DNA from: Rubrivivax sp.
GTDB lineage: Bacteria; Pseudomonadota; Gammaproteobacteria; Burkholderiales; Burkholderiaceae_C
Reading direction: 5' to 3'
NCBI GenBank assembly: GCA_030653505.1
Contig: JAURZK010000091.1
Location: forward strand, 1 to 64,000
Length of the DNA: 64,000 nt
The notes below the pieces were generated by a model. The model was not told where the DNA came from. It searched no databases and saw nothing but the letters and a program-made list of their open reading frames with translations. The translations under genes and the position numbers were made by a program. How positions within the stretch are numbered: the first letter of the stretch is position 1; each line of letters opens with the position of its first letter. Below are positions 24,802-35,200 of this stretch, piece by piece.

Positions 24802-27729
24802 ATGAACCGCAGCACCCGCAGTTACCGCCGCCATGCACTGGCCGCCGCCGTGGCACTGGCCCTGTCCGGCGCCGCCCAAGCCCAGCTCAGCACCGCCACC
24901 ATCAAGGGGCAGATCGCCGGCGGCTCGGCGGCGTCGCAGGCCGGCCTCATCGTCACGGCCGTCAACAAGGCCAATGGCGCCACATACCGCACCATGACGC
25001 GAGCCGACGGCAGCTACGTTCTCACTGGGCTGGCGCCGGGCGCTTACGACATCCGGGTGGCACTCAGCGGTGGCGCCACGCCGTCGCAGGAGATCACGTT
25101 AGCCGTCGGCGAAACCGCGGCAGTGGACTTGGGCGTGTCCGTGGACCAGCGCATCACCATCGTCGGCTCGGCGCAGCGCCAAGGCGTGCGCACATCCGAG
25201 GTGGGCACTAACGTGTCGCGCCGCATGATCGAGGCGCTGCCGCAGACCTCGCGCAACTTTCTGAGCTCGATCGATCTCGCACCGGGTGTAGCCTTTAACA
25301 CCGACGCCAACGGATATGCCAAGGCCCAGTCAGGCGCACAGAGCGCCGACAACCTGAACGTCTTCATCGACGGCGTGGGTCAGAAGAACAATATCGTGCG
25401 GGGCGGCATCAGCGGCGGGGATTCTTCCCGCGGCAACCCCTTTCCGCAGTCGGCCATCGCCGAATACAAGGTCATCGGCCAGAACTACAAGGCCGAATAC
25501 GACCAGGTCAGCAGCGTCGCCATTACCGCCATCACGCGCTCGGGTACAAATGAGTATCACGGCAATGCCTACATCGATCGCACCGGTACCAACTGGCGCG
25601 CAAAGTCGGCTTTTGAGCAGGAGCGCGAAGCGCAAGGGGTGATGCGTCCCGATTCGTCGAAGAAGGAGTACGGATTCAGCATGGGCGGGCCGATCGTGCG
25701 CGACCAGATCCACTTCTTCTTTGCTTACGACGGCAAGATCATCGACGACTCGCGTCAAATCGTGCCGCAGCACCTGAGCGACTTGCCCGCCGGCCTCGGC
25801 ATCGTACCCACGCTGGCGGCGGCCCAAGGCGGCCAAGTAGATACCTTTCGCGAGCACCTACTGTTCGGCAAGGTCGACGCGCAGATTGGCAATGACCACC
25901 GCCTTTCCTTCAGCGTGCGCACGCGCCGCGAAACCGACCGCGTGGCCGAGAGTCGCGACTTGAGCGCCCCCGGCAACGACCGGGCACGCTCCAACAAGGA
26001 AAACCGCCTGGACCTCAAGCACGAGTGGACTCGCGGTGCCTGGCTGAGCGAAGCGCGTCTCGGCTACGAGGACTACACCTTCAACCCGCGCTCCGCGGCC
26101 AGCACGCCCTTTGTCAAGTACAAGGTCTCGACCGCCAACCCGCAGTTGCTCAATAACTCTGCCGACGTGCTGTTCATGGGTGGCTCGCCCGATGCGCAGG
26201 ACAAGCGGCAGAAGGGCATCTTCATATCCGAGGACCTGACCTACACCGGTCTGAGCGGCCATGTGATGAAGGGCGGCGTGAAGATCAAGAACATGAAGTA
26301 CAACCTTTCAGGCACGGCATTCGGCGTCGACACCGTTGAGACCCTGGTCGATCGCATCACCGGCCTGCCCTACTACAACGGCGACCTGTGCACGGGAACC
26401 AACGTCGTCAACGGTGGCCTCAACAGTGACGAATGCAGGATCAGTCGCGCCATTCCCGGCGCCAGCGCGAACTTCAGCAATACGCAGTTCGGCATGTACT
26501 TCCAGGACGACTGGGCGATCAACAAGAAACTGGAGCTGAACCTGGGCGTGCGCTGGGACATCGAGAGCAACATGCTCAACAACGACTACGCCACACCTCC
26601 AGACCGCGTAAGCGCGCTTCGGGCGCTGGACGTAGCGCGCTACGGCATCACCCCGCCGGCCGGACAGACGTACGCGCAGTCCCTGGCCAAGGGCGGCATC
26701 GCGATCGACGACTACATCAGCACCGGCAACTCGCGCAAGACCTACAAGGGTGCCATCGCACCCCGCCTGGGCGCGTCCTACGACATCCTGGGCGGCCGTG
26801 CCACAGTGGTTTACGGCGGCTGGGGTCGTTCCTACGACCGCACTATGGCCAACCATGCGCTCGATGAACTGCAGAAGAACCAGCAGGCCGGCGGGGAGAT
26901 CTGGCTCATCCGCAACAAGTTCAAGATGCCCTTTGCCGACCAGTTCTCGCTCGGCGTGCGACAGGCGCTGGGATCGTGGAATGCAGACATCACACTGAGT
27001 CGCGTGCAGGCCAAGAATCAGTTCATATGGTTCGTAGGCAACCGCGACGCCAACGGTGGGTTCGCCACGCAACTGCAGTACGACCCGCTCTGGGGCGGGC
27101 CCAGCGGTTTCGGCAACCTGCTTCTGGGCGATTTCGTCGGCGAAACCAAGACCGACGCCCTGCTCATGAAACTTGAGAAGCCGTATACGCGCAGCTCGGG
27201 CTGGGCGGCCAACTTCGCCTATACCCACAGCAGCGCCAAGACCATCAAGTACAACTGGAGCGACGAAATCTGGGACTGGACTTATGGCCGCCCGGGCGTG
27301 CGTGGCTGGAACTCCAGCATGCTGGTGGCCAAGAACCGCCTGGTGGCTGCGGGTATGGCCGATACCCTGCTGCCCTGGGGTCTCACGGCGTCGGCCAAGC
27401 TGACCTGGGACGACGGCATGCCCCGGCGCATCACCAGTTGCGCCGACGGCTGGGACAAGTGCAAGTTTGTGAAGGGCGAATCGACCAACTTCACGCAGTT
27501 GGACGTCGGCGTGAGCAAGGAGTTTGCATTTGCCAGCCAGGCCGTGACGCTGCGCGCGGACATCCTGAACGTCTTCAATAAGACCAACTACGGCGGCTTC
27601 GACGACTGGGGCGGCGGCCCGGGCAACCCGCAGAACTGGGTCGGCGGCGACAACCCGAACCTGGGCAAGCCCAACAGCATCCGCGGCGACACACGCACCT
27701 ACCGCCTGGTGCTGGGCTACAAGTTCTAG
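24802..27729 (+). CDS. TonB-dependent receptor, Oar-like with carboxypeptidase-like domain
   Basis: Outer-membrane transporter of 975 aa. Signal peptide (1-28, ending AQAQ), an Oar/CarboxypepD-regulatory-like beta-sandwich (~30-115, ending in the VDQRITI strand), a plug (~130-230, with NLNVFIDGVGQKNNI), then a long beta-barrel ending in the aromatic YRLVLGYKF. Start is ATG 24802, nine bases after AGGAG; an ATG at 24793 touches the RBS. It presumably brings beta-1,2-glucan or its fragments across the outer membrane with TonB energy. No SusD partner is present. Codon choice from ~25,200 onward is visibly less GC-biased than neighbours, suggesting separate acquisition. Confidence 0.93.
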   Translation: MNRSTRSYRRHALAAAVALALSGAAQAQLSTATIKGQIAGGSAASQAGLIVTAVNKANGATYRTMTRADGSYVLTGLAPGAYDIRVALSGGATPSQEITLAVGETAAVDLGVSVDQRITIVGSAQRQGVRTSEVGTNVSRRMIEALPQTSRNFLSSIDLAPGVAFNTDANGYAKAQSGAQSADNLNVFIDGVGQKNNIVRGGISGGDSSRGNPFPQSAIAEYKVIGQNYKAEYDQVSSVAITAITRSGTNEYHGNAYIDRTGTNWRAKSAFEQEREAQGVMRPDSSKKEYGFSMGGPIVRDQIHFFFAYDGKIIDDSRQIVPQHLSDLPAGLGIVPTLAAAQGGQVDTFREHLLFGKVDAQIGNDHRLSFSVRTRRETDRVAESRDLSAPGNDRARSNKENRLDLKHEWTRGAWLSEARLGYEDYTFNPRSAASTPFVKYKVSTANPQLLNNSADVLFMGGSPDAQDKRQKGIFISEDLTYTGLSGHVMKGGVKIKNMKYNLSGTAFGVDTVETLVDRITGLPYYNGDLCTGTNVVNGGLNSDECRISRAIPGASANFSNTQFGMYFQDDWAINKKLELNLGVRWDIESNMLNNDYATPPDRVSALRALDVARYGITPPAGQTYAQSLAKGGIAIDDYISTGNSRKTYKGAIAPRLGASYDILGGRATVVYGGWGRSYDRTMANHALDELQKNQQAGGEIWLIRNKFKMPFADQFSLGVRQALGSWNADITLSRVQAKNQFIWFVGNRDANGGFATQLQYDPLWGGPSGFGNLLLGDFVGETKTDALLMKLEKPYTRSSGWAANFAYTHSSAKTIKYNWSDEIWDWTYGRPGVRGWNSSMLVAKNRLVAAGMADTLLPWGLTASAKLTWDDGMPRRITSCADGWDKCKFVKGESTNFTQLDVGVSKEFAFASQAVTLRADILNVFNKTNYGGFDDWGGGPGNPQNWVGGDNPNLGKPNSIRGDTRTYRLVLGYKF

Positions 27730-27754
27730 ACCCCCACTGAACGTTGGCCTGCCG

Positions 27755-27780
27755 ACCCCGGAAGCCCGTGCTTCCGGGGT
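27755..27780 (+). terminator. Hairpin between receptor and endo-glucanase genes
   Basis: Perfect 11-bp stem ACCCCGGAAGC / GCTTCCGGGGT with loop CCGT, 26 bp after the receptor stop. With no T tract it is probably an attenuating or 3'-stabilising structure that sets the ratio of receptor to downstream gene products. Confidence 0.6.
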
Positions 27781-27809
27781 GCGGGCTGCGCCTTTGCCGA
27801 AGACACCGC

Positions 27810-29246
27810 ATGACACCCGACTTCGACATCACACGCCGTGGCCTGCTCGCCTGGGCCGGCGCGCTGGCCGCCGGCCTGAGCACCGGCGGCTGCCAGACGT
27901 CCGGCCCGCCCGCACCCGCCAGCGACGAAGCCGCGGCGCTGCTGGCCGACCTGGAACGCCGCAGCTTCGACTACTTCTGGGACACCACCAACCCCGCCAA
28001 CGGCCTGGTGCCCGACCGCTGGCCCACCCCTTCCTTCGCCAGCGTGGCGGCGGTGGGTTTCGGGCTCAGCGCCTACCCCATCGGCGTGGCGCGCGGCTGG
28101 ATCACACGGGCGCAGGCACGCGACCGCACGCTGGCCACCTTGCGCTTTTTCCATAACGCGCCACAGGGCCCGCAGCCGCGCGGCGTGACGGGCCACAAGG
28201 GCTTTTTCTATCACTTCCTCGACATGCAGACGGGCCACCGTTTCGGCACCACCGAGCTGTCGACCGTCGACACCGCGCTGCTGCTGGCCGGCGCGATGCA
28301 CGCCCGCGCCTTCTTCGACGGCGCCGACAGCGCAGAGACCGAACTGCGCCGCCTGGCCGATGCGATCTACGCACGCGTCGAATGGCCCTGGGCGCAGGTG
28401 CGGCCACCTTCCATCGGCCACGGCTGGCACCCCGAGAGCGGCCACATCGCCAACGACTGGAAGGGCTACAACGAGTCCATGCTCGTCTACCTGCTGGCGC
28501 TGGGTTCGCCCACGCACCCGGTGGGGCCCGAGGCCTGGGACGCCTGGACCAGCACCTACCACCGCGACTGGGGCAGCGAATACGGCCAGACCTACCTGCG
28601 CTTCCCGCCCCTCTTCGGCCACCAGTTCACGCACGCCTGGGTCGACTTTCGCAGCCTGGCCGACGGCTACATGCGCGGCAAGGGCCTGGACTACTTCGAG
28701 AACAGCCGCCGCGCCACCTACGCGCAGCAGGCCTACGCCATCGCCAACCCCGAGGGCTGGGCCGGTTACGGCCGCGACGTCTGGGGTGTGACGGCCTGCG
28801 ACGGGCCGGCCGATGTCAAACGTGAGTTCGGGGGCAGGAAGCGAAAGTTCATCAGCTACGCCGGCCGCGGCATGGGCGGTGCGCACACCTACGACGACGG
28901 CACCATCGCACCCTATGGCGCAGGCTCGTCGCTGCCTTTCGCGCCCGAAATCGTCGCGCCCGCACTGGCCGCGATGCACCAACGCCACGGGCAGCACATC
29001 TACGGCCAGTACGGCTTTCTTGCCTTCAACCCGAGCTTCACCTACACCGACGTGAAGCTCACCCACGGCCACGTCGTGCCGGGCTTCGGCTGGGTGGACA
29101 AGGACTTCCTGGGCATCGAGGTCGGCCCCCTGCTGCTGATGCTGGCCAACCACCGCGACGGCGCCGTGTGGCGCACGATGCGTGGCCAGCCCTGGCTGGT
29201 GCGCGGGCTGCAGCGCGCCGGTTTCAGGGGTGGCTGGCTGGGCTGA
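27810..29246 (+). CDS. GH144-type endo-beta-1,2-glucanase, exported
   Basis: Glycoamylase-domain protein (PF10091) of 478 aa, the family of bacterial endo-beta-1,2-glucanases (GH144). The N-terminus ITRRGLLAWAGALAAGLSTGGC has a twin-arginine motif and a Cys that could be a lipoprotein site. The mature (alpha/alpha)6 barrel shows LERRSFDYFWDTTNPANGLVPDR, SVAAVGFGLSAYPI, TVDTALLLAGAM and GHIANDWKGYNESMLVYLLA, with acidic residues in the expected cleft. It should cut beta-1,2-glucan to sophorooligosaccharides in the periplasm or at the membrane. Start ATG 27810 is 80 bp after the receptor gene. Confidence 0.85.
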   Translation: MTPDFDITRRGLLAWAGALAAGLSTGGCQTSGPPAPASDEAAALLADLERRSFDYFWDTTNPANGLVPDRWPTPSFASVAAVGFGLSAYPIGVARGWITRAQARDRTLATLRFFHNAPQGPQPRGVTGHKGFFYHFLDMQTGHRFGTTELSTVDTALLLAGAMHARAFFDGADSAETELRRLADAIYARVEWPWAQVRPPSIGHGWHPESGHIANDWKGYNESMLVYLLALGSPTHPVGPEAWDAWTSTYHRDWGSEYGQTYLRFPPLFGHQFTHAWVDFRSLADGYMRGKGLDYFENSRRATYAQQAYAIANPEGWAGYGRDVWGVTACDGPADVKREFGGRKRKFISYAGRGMGGAHTYDDGTIAPYGAGSSLPFAPEIVAPALAAMHQRHGQHIYGQYGFLAFNPSFTYTDVKLTHGHVVPGFGWVDKDFLGIEVGPLLLMLANHRDGAVWRTMRGQPWLVRGLQRAGFRGGWLG

Positions 29247-29260
29247 AGCCCCCACACTCG

Positions 29261-30565
29261 ATGCCCATGTCCTCCACGCCGACTGCCCCCTGCACCCGCC
29301 GTCGCTGGCTGAAGGCCGCCGGCGCGGGTGCGGCGGTGGCGCTGGGTGTGCCGGCCTGCGCGCCGCACCGCGAAGGCACGCTGCGCTTCTGGGCCATGGG
29401 CCGCGAAGGCGAAGTGGCCAGCGAGCTGCTGGCCGATTTCAGGCGCGAACGCCCCGACATCCGTGTCGCGGTCGAGAAGCTGCCGTGGAGCGCCGCGCAC
29501 GAGAAGCTGCTGACGGCCTTTGCCGGCGATGCCACGCCCGACATCGCACAGCTCGGCAACACCTGGCTGCCCGAGTTCGTCGCTTTAGGCGCGCTGGCGC
29601 GGCTGGACGAGCGCATCGCCGCCACGCCCGAGTTCGAGGTCGCCGACTACTTCGAAGGCATCTGGGCCACCAACCGCATCGGAGGGCGTGTCTACGGCCT
29701 GCCCTGGTACGTCGACACGCGGTTGCTCTTCTACCGCCGCGACCTGCTGCGGCAGGCCGGCTTCGAGCATGTGGCCGACACCTGGGCGACGTGGCGTGAA
29801 CAGCTGCTGGCCGTCAAGCGTGTGGTTGGTCCCGACAAGTACGCGGTGCTGCTGCCGCTGAACGAATACGACCCGCTGGTGGCGCTGGCGCTGGGCAGCG
29901 GCGAGCCGCTGCTGCGCGATGGCGGGCGGTACGGCAACTTCCGCGGTGAAGGTTTCCGGCGCACGCTGGACTTCTACCTCTCGATGTACCGCGACCGGCT
30001 GGCGCCGCCGGCATCCAGCAACGAGATCGCCAACGTCTGGAACGAGTTCGCGCGCGGCTACTTCAGCTTCTACATCACGGGGCCTTGGAACATCGGCGAG
30101 TTCCGCCGCCGCCTGCCCGAGGCATTGCAGGACGCCTGGGCCACCGCGCCTCTGCCGGGGCCCGGCGGCCCTGGCGCAAGCATCGCCGGCGGCAGCAGCC
30201 TGGCGGTGTTCCAGCGCTCGCAGAGACAGGAGGAAGCCTGGGCGCTGGTGAGCTACCTCTCGCGCCCCGCAGTGCAGCAGCGTTTCCGGGCGTTGACCGG
30301 CAACCTGCCGCCGAGGCGCAGCGCCTGGGCCGAACCCGCGCTGATGGCCGACGTGCCGAGCCAGGCCTTCCGCCAGCAGCTGGAACGTGTGCGCCCGGTG
30401 CCGCAGGTGCCCGAGTGGGAACGCATCGCCACCGAGTTGCGCATCGTGCTCGAGCAGGTGGTGCACGGCGACCTCAAGGCCGAGGCTATGCCCGCCGAGA
30501 TGGACCGCCGCGCCGACAGGATGCTCGAGAAACGCCGCTGGATGCTGGCGCGGCAGAGCGCCTGA
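29261..30565 (+). CDS. ABC sugar-binding lipoprotein (extracellular family 1)
   Basis: Periplasmic solute-binding protein of 434 aa. RRRWLKAAGAGAAVALGVPAC gives a twin-arginine-like lead and lipoprotein Cys. The family-1 core has LRFWAMGREGEVASELLADFRRERPDIRV, DIAQLGNTWLPEFVALGAL, GLPWYVDTRLLFYRRDLL and WNEFARGYFSFYITGPWNIGEF. It is the ligand-binding part of the importer formed with the two permeases below. By context its ligand is sophorooligosaccharides, comparable with the characterised binding protein of the Listeria beta-1,2-glucan cluster. ATG 29261 chosen over 29267. Confidence 0.92.
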   Translation: MPMSSTPTAPCTRRRWLKAAGAGAAVALGVPACAPHREGTLRFWAMGREGEVASELLADFRRERPDIRVAVEKLPWSAAHEKLLTAFAGDATPDIAQLGNTWLPEFVALGALARLDERIAATPEFEVADYFEGIWATNRIGGRVYGLPWYVDTRLLFYRRDLLRQAGFEHVADTWATWREQLLAVKRVVGPDKYAVLLPLNEYDPLVALALGSGEPLLRDGGRYGNFRGEGFRRTLDFYLSMYRDRLAPPASSNEIANVWNEFARGYFSFYITGPWNIGEFRRRLPEALQDAWATAPLPGPGGPGASIAGGSSLAVFQRSQRQEEAWALVSYLSRPAVQQRFRALTGNLPPRRSAWAEPALMADVPSQAFRQQLERVRPVPQVPEWERIATELRIVLEQVVHGDLKAEAMPAEMDRRADRMLEKRRWMLARQSA

Positions 30566-30580
30566 AGCCATGACGACGCC

Positions 30581-31462
30581 ATGAAACCGCGCCAGCTCGC
30601 CGCCTGGATCTTCGTCGCCCCCGCGCTCATCGCCATCGGCGTCTTCTTCGCCGTGCCGGTGGCCGCGGCGCTGCTGATGAGCCTGACCGACTTCGACATC
30701 TACGCGCTGGCCGACATCTCGAACCTGCGTTTCGTCGGCCTGGACAACTATGCCGCGCTGCTGCAGCGCCCGCTCTTCTGGCAGGCGCTGTGGAACACGG
30801 TGATCTTCGTCGTCATCGGCGTGCCGCTGTCCATCGGCGCGTCGCTCGGCGCCGCACTGCTGCTGCACTCGAAGGTGGCGCGTTTCCAGGGTTTCTTCCG
30901 CACCGCGCTGTTCGCGCCGGTGGTGACGACACTCGTGGCGGTGGCCGTCGTCTGGCGCTACCTCTTCCACACGCGCTACGGCCTCATCAACCACGCACTG
31001 ACGCAGGTCGGCATCACGCCCATCGACTGGCTGGGCGATCCGCAGTGGGCCATGCCGGCCATCGTGCTGCTGAGCGTGTGGAAGAACTTTGGCTACAACA
31101 TGGTGATTCTGCTGGCCGGGCTGCAGGCCATCCCCGAAGACCTCTACGAAGCGGCGCGGCTGGACGGCGCCAAGCGCTGGGCCCTCTTCCGCTACATCAC
31201 GTTGCCCAGCCTGGCGCCCATGCTTCTTGTGGTGAGCATCCTCACCATGGCCGGCCACTTCCAGCTCTTTGCCGAACCCTATGTGATGACGCAGGGCGGC
31301 CCGGCGCAGCGCACGGTGACGGTGCTCTATCTCATGTACGAAGAAGGCTTCAAGTGGTGGAGCCTGGGCAGCGCGTCGGCGGTGGCCTTCGTGCTCTTCG
31401 TCATCATGTTCGCGATCACGCTGCTGCAGCTGTGGGCGTCGAAGCGGGCGGAAGCGCGATGA
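30581..31462 (+). CDS. ABC sugar permease, MalF-like
   Basis: Inner-membrane permease of 293 aa, CUT1 family, with six predicted helices and the EAA loop YEAARLDGAKRWALFRYITLP that contacts the ATPase. Fifteen bases after the binding-protein gene and overlapping the next permease by 4 bp, so one operon. Forms a heterodimer with the protein encoded at 31459. Confidence 0.94.
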   Translation: MKPRQLAAWIFVAPALIAIGVFFAVPVAAALLMSLTDFDIYALADISNLRFVGLDNYAALLQRPLFWQALWNTVIFVVIGVPLSIGASLGAALLLHSKVARFQGFFRTALFAPVVTTLVAVAVVWRYLFHTRYGLINHALTQVGITPIDWLGDPQWAMPAIVLLSVWKNFGYNMVILLAGLQAIPEDLYEAARLDGAKRWALFRYITLPSLAPMLLVVSILTMAGHFQLFAEPYVMTQGGPAQRTVTVLYLMYEEGFKWWSLGSASAVAFVLFVIMFAITLLQLWASKRAEAR

Positions 31463-32289
31463 AGCCCGGCCTGAAGCTCGACAGCGGCGCGCTGATGGTC
31501 AACGGCTCGCTGGCGCTGCTCTCCGCGCTGACGATCTTCCCGCTGGTGTGGATGCTCTCGGCCAGCCTGATGGCGCCGGGCGAGGCCAGCACCTTCCCGC
31601 CGCCGCTGCTGCCTGCCGCGCCGACGCTGGAGCATTACCGCGTGCTCTTCGGCAGCCAGGGCCTGGGCCGGCAGGCGCTTAACAGCCTGCTCATCAGCGT
31701 CGCCGCGACGCTGCTCTCTCTGGCCTTCAACCTGAGTGCAGGGTATGCCTTCGCCAAGCTCAAGTTCAAGGGCCGCGAGCTGATCTTCCGCACGCTGCTG
31801 GCCGCACTCGTCATCCCCGGGCAGGTGGCGATGATGCCGCTCTTCCTGATGCTCAAGCAGATGGGCCTGGTCAACACCTTCGCCGGTGCGCTGGTGCCCT
31901 GGCTGGCGGGTGTGTTCGGCATCTTCCTCGTGCGCCAGTACGCACAGGGCATCCCGGACGACCTGCTGGAAGCGGCACGGCTGGACGGCGCCAACGAGGG
32001 CCAGGTCTTCGTGCGCATCGTGCTGCCGCTGCTCAAGCCCATCGTCGTGACGCTGGCGGTGCTCGTCTTCCTGGGCAGTTGGAACGACTTCATGTGGCCG
32101 CTGATCGTGCTCACCGACCGCGAGCTGCAGACGCTGCCGGTGGCGCTGGCGGGGCTGAGCCGCGAACACGTGCAGGACACCGAACTGATGATGGCCGGCT
32201 CGGTGTTGACTGTCCTGCCGGTGTTGCTGCTCTTTCTCGTCCTGCAACGGCATTACATGAAGGGCCTTCTGATGGGGTCGGTGAAGTGA
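31459..32289 (+). CDS. ABC sugar permease, MalG-like
   Basis: Partner permease of 276 aa, CUT1 family, six helices and the EAA loop LEAARLDGANEGQVFVRIVLP. Its ATG overlaps the stop of the first permease (ATGA) and its own stop overlaps the next GTG start, so translation is coupled on both sides. No ABC ATPase gene is found anywhere in the locus; a shared MsiK/UgpC-like ATPase from elsewhere must power it. Confidence 0.94.
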   Translation: MKPGLKLDSGALMVNGSLALLSALTIFPLVWMLSASLMAPGEASTFPPPLLPAAPTLEHYRVLFGSQGLGRQALNSLLISVAATLLSLAFNLSAGYAFAKLKFKGRELIFRTLLAALVIPGQVAMMPLFLMLKQMGLVNTFAGALVPWLAGVFGIFLVRQYAQGIPDDLLEAARLDGANEGQVFVRIVLPLLKPIVVTLAVLVFLGSWNDFMWPLIVLTDRELQTLPVALAGLSREHVQDTELMMAGSVLTVLPVLLLFLVLQRHYMKGLLMGSVK

Positions 32290-35200
32290 GGCGGGCGTGG
32301 CCCATTGGCCTGGCGCTGGCGGCCGGCGCCGCACAGGCTGCGCCCTTGCGCAGCGCAGTGCTCGACGACTTCCGCGACACCAGCGCGTGGCAGGCCAGCG
32401 CCTCGGACCAGGTGCGCGCCAGCCTGCGCCGCGACGACGACGGCAGCCTGTGCCTGGACTACGACTTCGCCGGTGTCTCGGGTTACGCGGTGATGCGCCG
32501 TGCGCTGCCGATGGACTGGCCCGCGCGCTTCGACCTGACGGCCCGCTTGAAGGGCAGCGGCGCCACCAACGACCTGCAGTTCAAGCTGGTCGACACCAGC
32601 GGCGACAACGTGTGGTGGGTGAACCGGCCGAACACCACCTTGCCCGCCACCCTCACCAAAACCAAGTTCCGCAGCCGGCACGTCCAGTTCGCCTGGGGCC
32701 CGACGGCCGACAAGTCGCTGCGCCGCACGCAGTACATCGAATTTGTCATCGCCGCCGGGCGCGATGGCGGCAAGGGCGCGCTGTGCGTGGCCCGGCTGAG
32801 CCTGCAGGAACGTGCGCCCGACCCGCCAGCCTGGCCCGCAGCGCGCGTGACCTTCACCGCCGGCCGCACGGCCTTCGACTTCGGCCTGCTGCGCGAATTC
32901 AACGGCGTGGCGCTGCAATGGCCTGCCAGCGCGAAGGCGCTGGACTACGACCTGCAGGCCAGCGACGACGGCCGCGTCTGGCGCAGGCTGCGCCGTGTGC
33001 GCGGCAGCGACGGCGGGCTCGACGCGCTCTACCTGCCCGAAAGCGAAGCCCGCCACCTGCGCGTGCTGCTGCGCAGCGGCAACGCGCGCCCGCAGCTCAC
33101 GCTGAAGAGCGCGGCCGACTGGCCCGACTTCAACCGTGTGCTGGCGACGCTGGCCGCCGACGCACCGCGCGGCGAGCTGCCGCGTGCCTTCGTCGGCCAG
33201 CAGAACTACTGGACGCTGGTGGGCGTGGACGGTGGCGGCGAACGCAGCGCGCTGCTCAGCGAAGACGGCGCGCTCGAAGTCGGCCGCGGTGGCTACAGCC
33301 TGGAACCGACCGTGCGGCTCGACGACGGCAAACACGTGAGCTGGGCCGACGTGAAGGTCACCCACACGCTGCGCGAAGACCGCCTGCCGCTGCCCACCGT
33401 GCGCTGGACGCACGCGGCCTTCGGGCTGGATGTCGAAGCTGCCGCCGACGGCCCGCGCGACGCGCCACAGCTGCTCGGCCGCTATACCGTCCACAACCGC
33501 GGTACACGGTCGCAGCGATTCACGCTGCAGCTCGCGCTGCGCCCCTGGCAGGTGAACCCGCCGCAGCAGTTCCTGTCGACCCCAGGTGGCGCGAGCCAGG
33601 TGCGGGCCTTGTCCTGGGACGGTCTGGGCCTGGCGGTCGATGGCCGGGCGCCACTGCGTTTCACGGTCATGCCGCAGTCCGTTGCCGGGCTGCCTTTCGA
33701 CGGTGGCCTCGGCCTGGCCGCATTGCAGGCCGCTGCCCAGCCGGCGGCCGCGAAGTTCGCATTGCGCGACCCGCAGACCCACGCCTCGGCGCTGCTGCAG
33801 TGGTCGTTCACGCTGGCCCCCGGCGCTTCGCACACCGTGGGCGTCGTGGCGCCACTGGGCCGCACTCCGGCCACCGCGGCCACGCCCGAACAGCTGCAGG
33901 CGCGTTTCGACGCCACCGCCGCGCACTGGCGCGAGCGCCTGTCCCGCGTCACCGTGCAGTTGCCCGGCGACGGCGCGCGCATCGCCGACACGCTGGCCAC
34001 GTCGCTGGCGCACATGCTGATGTCGCGCGACGGCCCCGCGCTGCGCCCCGGCACCCGCAGCTACGCCCGCACCTGGATACGCGACGGCGCGATGATGGTC
34101 GCCGGCCTGCTGCGCCTGGGCGAGGCCGACGCGGCGCGAGAGTTCGCCGACTGGTACGCCGGCTTCGTCTTCGCCAGCGGCAAGGTGCCGTGCTGCGTCG
34201 ACCAGCGCGGCGCCGACCCGGTGGTCGAGAACGACAGCCACGGCCAGTACCTCTACGCCGTGGCCGAGGTGCTGCGCCACACCCGCGATGCGGCCTGGGC
34301 GGAGAAACACTGGCCTACCGTGCAGCGTGTGGTGGCCTGGATGGAGGCGCTGCGCCAGAGCGAGCGCACGGCCGCCAAACGCACGCCAGCACGTGCCCAC
34401 TTCTTCGGCCTGATGCCCCCATCGATCAGACAAGAGGGCAACAGCGACAAGCCGGCGAATTCTTAATGTCACGACTTCTGGGCCCTGCGCGGCTACAAGG
34501 ACGCGGTACAACTCGCGCAGAGTGGCGACCATGGCGAAGAGGCCGCACGTTGGGCCGGCTGGCGCGACGAGTTCGAGCGTGAGCTGGCCGCGTCGATCGA
34601 AGCCACGGCGCAACACTGGAACATCGGCTTCATCGCCGGCGCTGCCGATCGCGGCGACTTCGACGCCACGTCGACCACGATGGCACTGAACCCCGCACAG
34701 GCCGCCGTGCCGCGTTCACGGCTGGACGCCACCTTCGAACGCTACTGGGTCGAGATGAGCGCTCGCGCCGACGGCATGCGCACGGGCCTGCGCAGCTACA
34801 AGGACTACACGCCCTACGAGCTGCGCACCGTCGGCGCACTCGCCCGCCTGGGCCAGCCGGCGCGCGCCCACGCCATGCTCGACTTCTTTTTCGAGGACCA
34901 GCGCCCGGCAGGCTGGAACCAGTGGGCCGAGGTGGTGCTGCCCGACGCACGCGAAGTGCGCTTCCTCGGCGACATGCCGCACGCCTGGGTCTCGTCGGAC
35001 TACATCCGCAGCGCACTCGACCTGCTGGCCTACGACGACGAACGCGACCACAGCCTGGTGCTCGGCGCCGGGCTGAAGGCGGCGTGGCTGCAGCAGGGCG
35101 ACGTGGTGTTGCGCGGGCTGTCGACGCCTTACGGCAAGCTGGACTGGTCGCTGCGGCGCACCGCCTCGGGCTGGCAACTGGAGCTGCCTTCGAAAATGAG

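Noticed and set aside
27810-29246. Starch or glycogen glucoamylase, from the Glycoamylase domain name
   Set aside because: The domain family includes GH144 beta-1,2-glucanases, and every neighbour (GH94 of SOGP length, GH1, CUT1 importer) fits beta-linked glucan rather than starch.
34429-34475. Diversity-generating retroelement as cause of the clustered changes
   Set aside because: The changes are not confined to adenine template positions in any evident way, and no reverse transcriptase or template repeat is present in the window.
34440-34490. Frameshift in the large glycosidase-like gene
   Set aside because: Both halves are in the same reading frame; the break is a nonsense TAA, not an indel.
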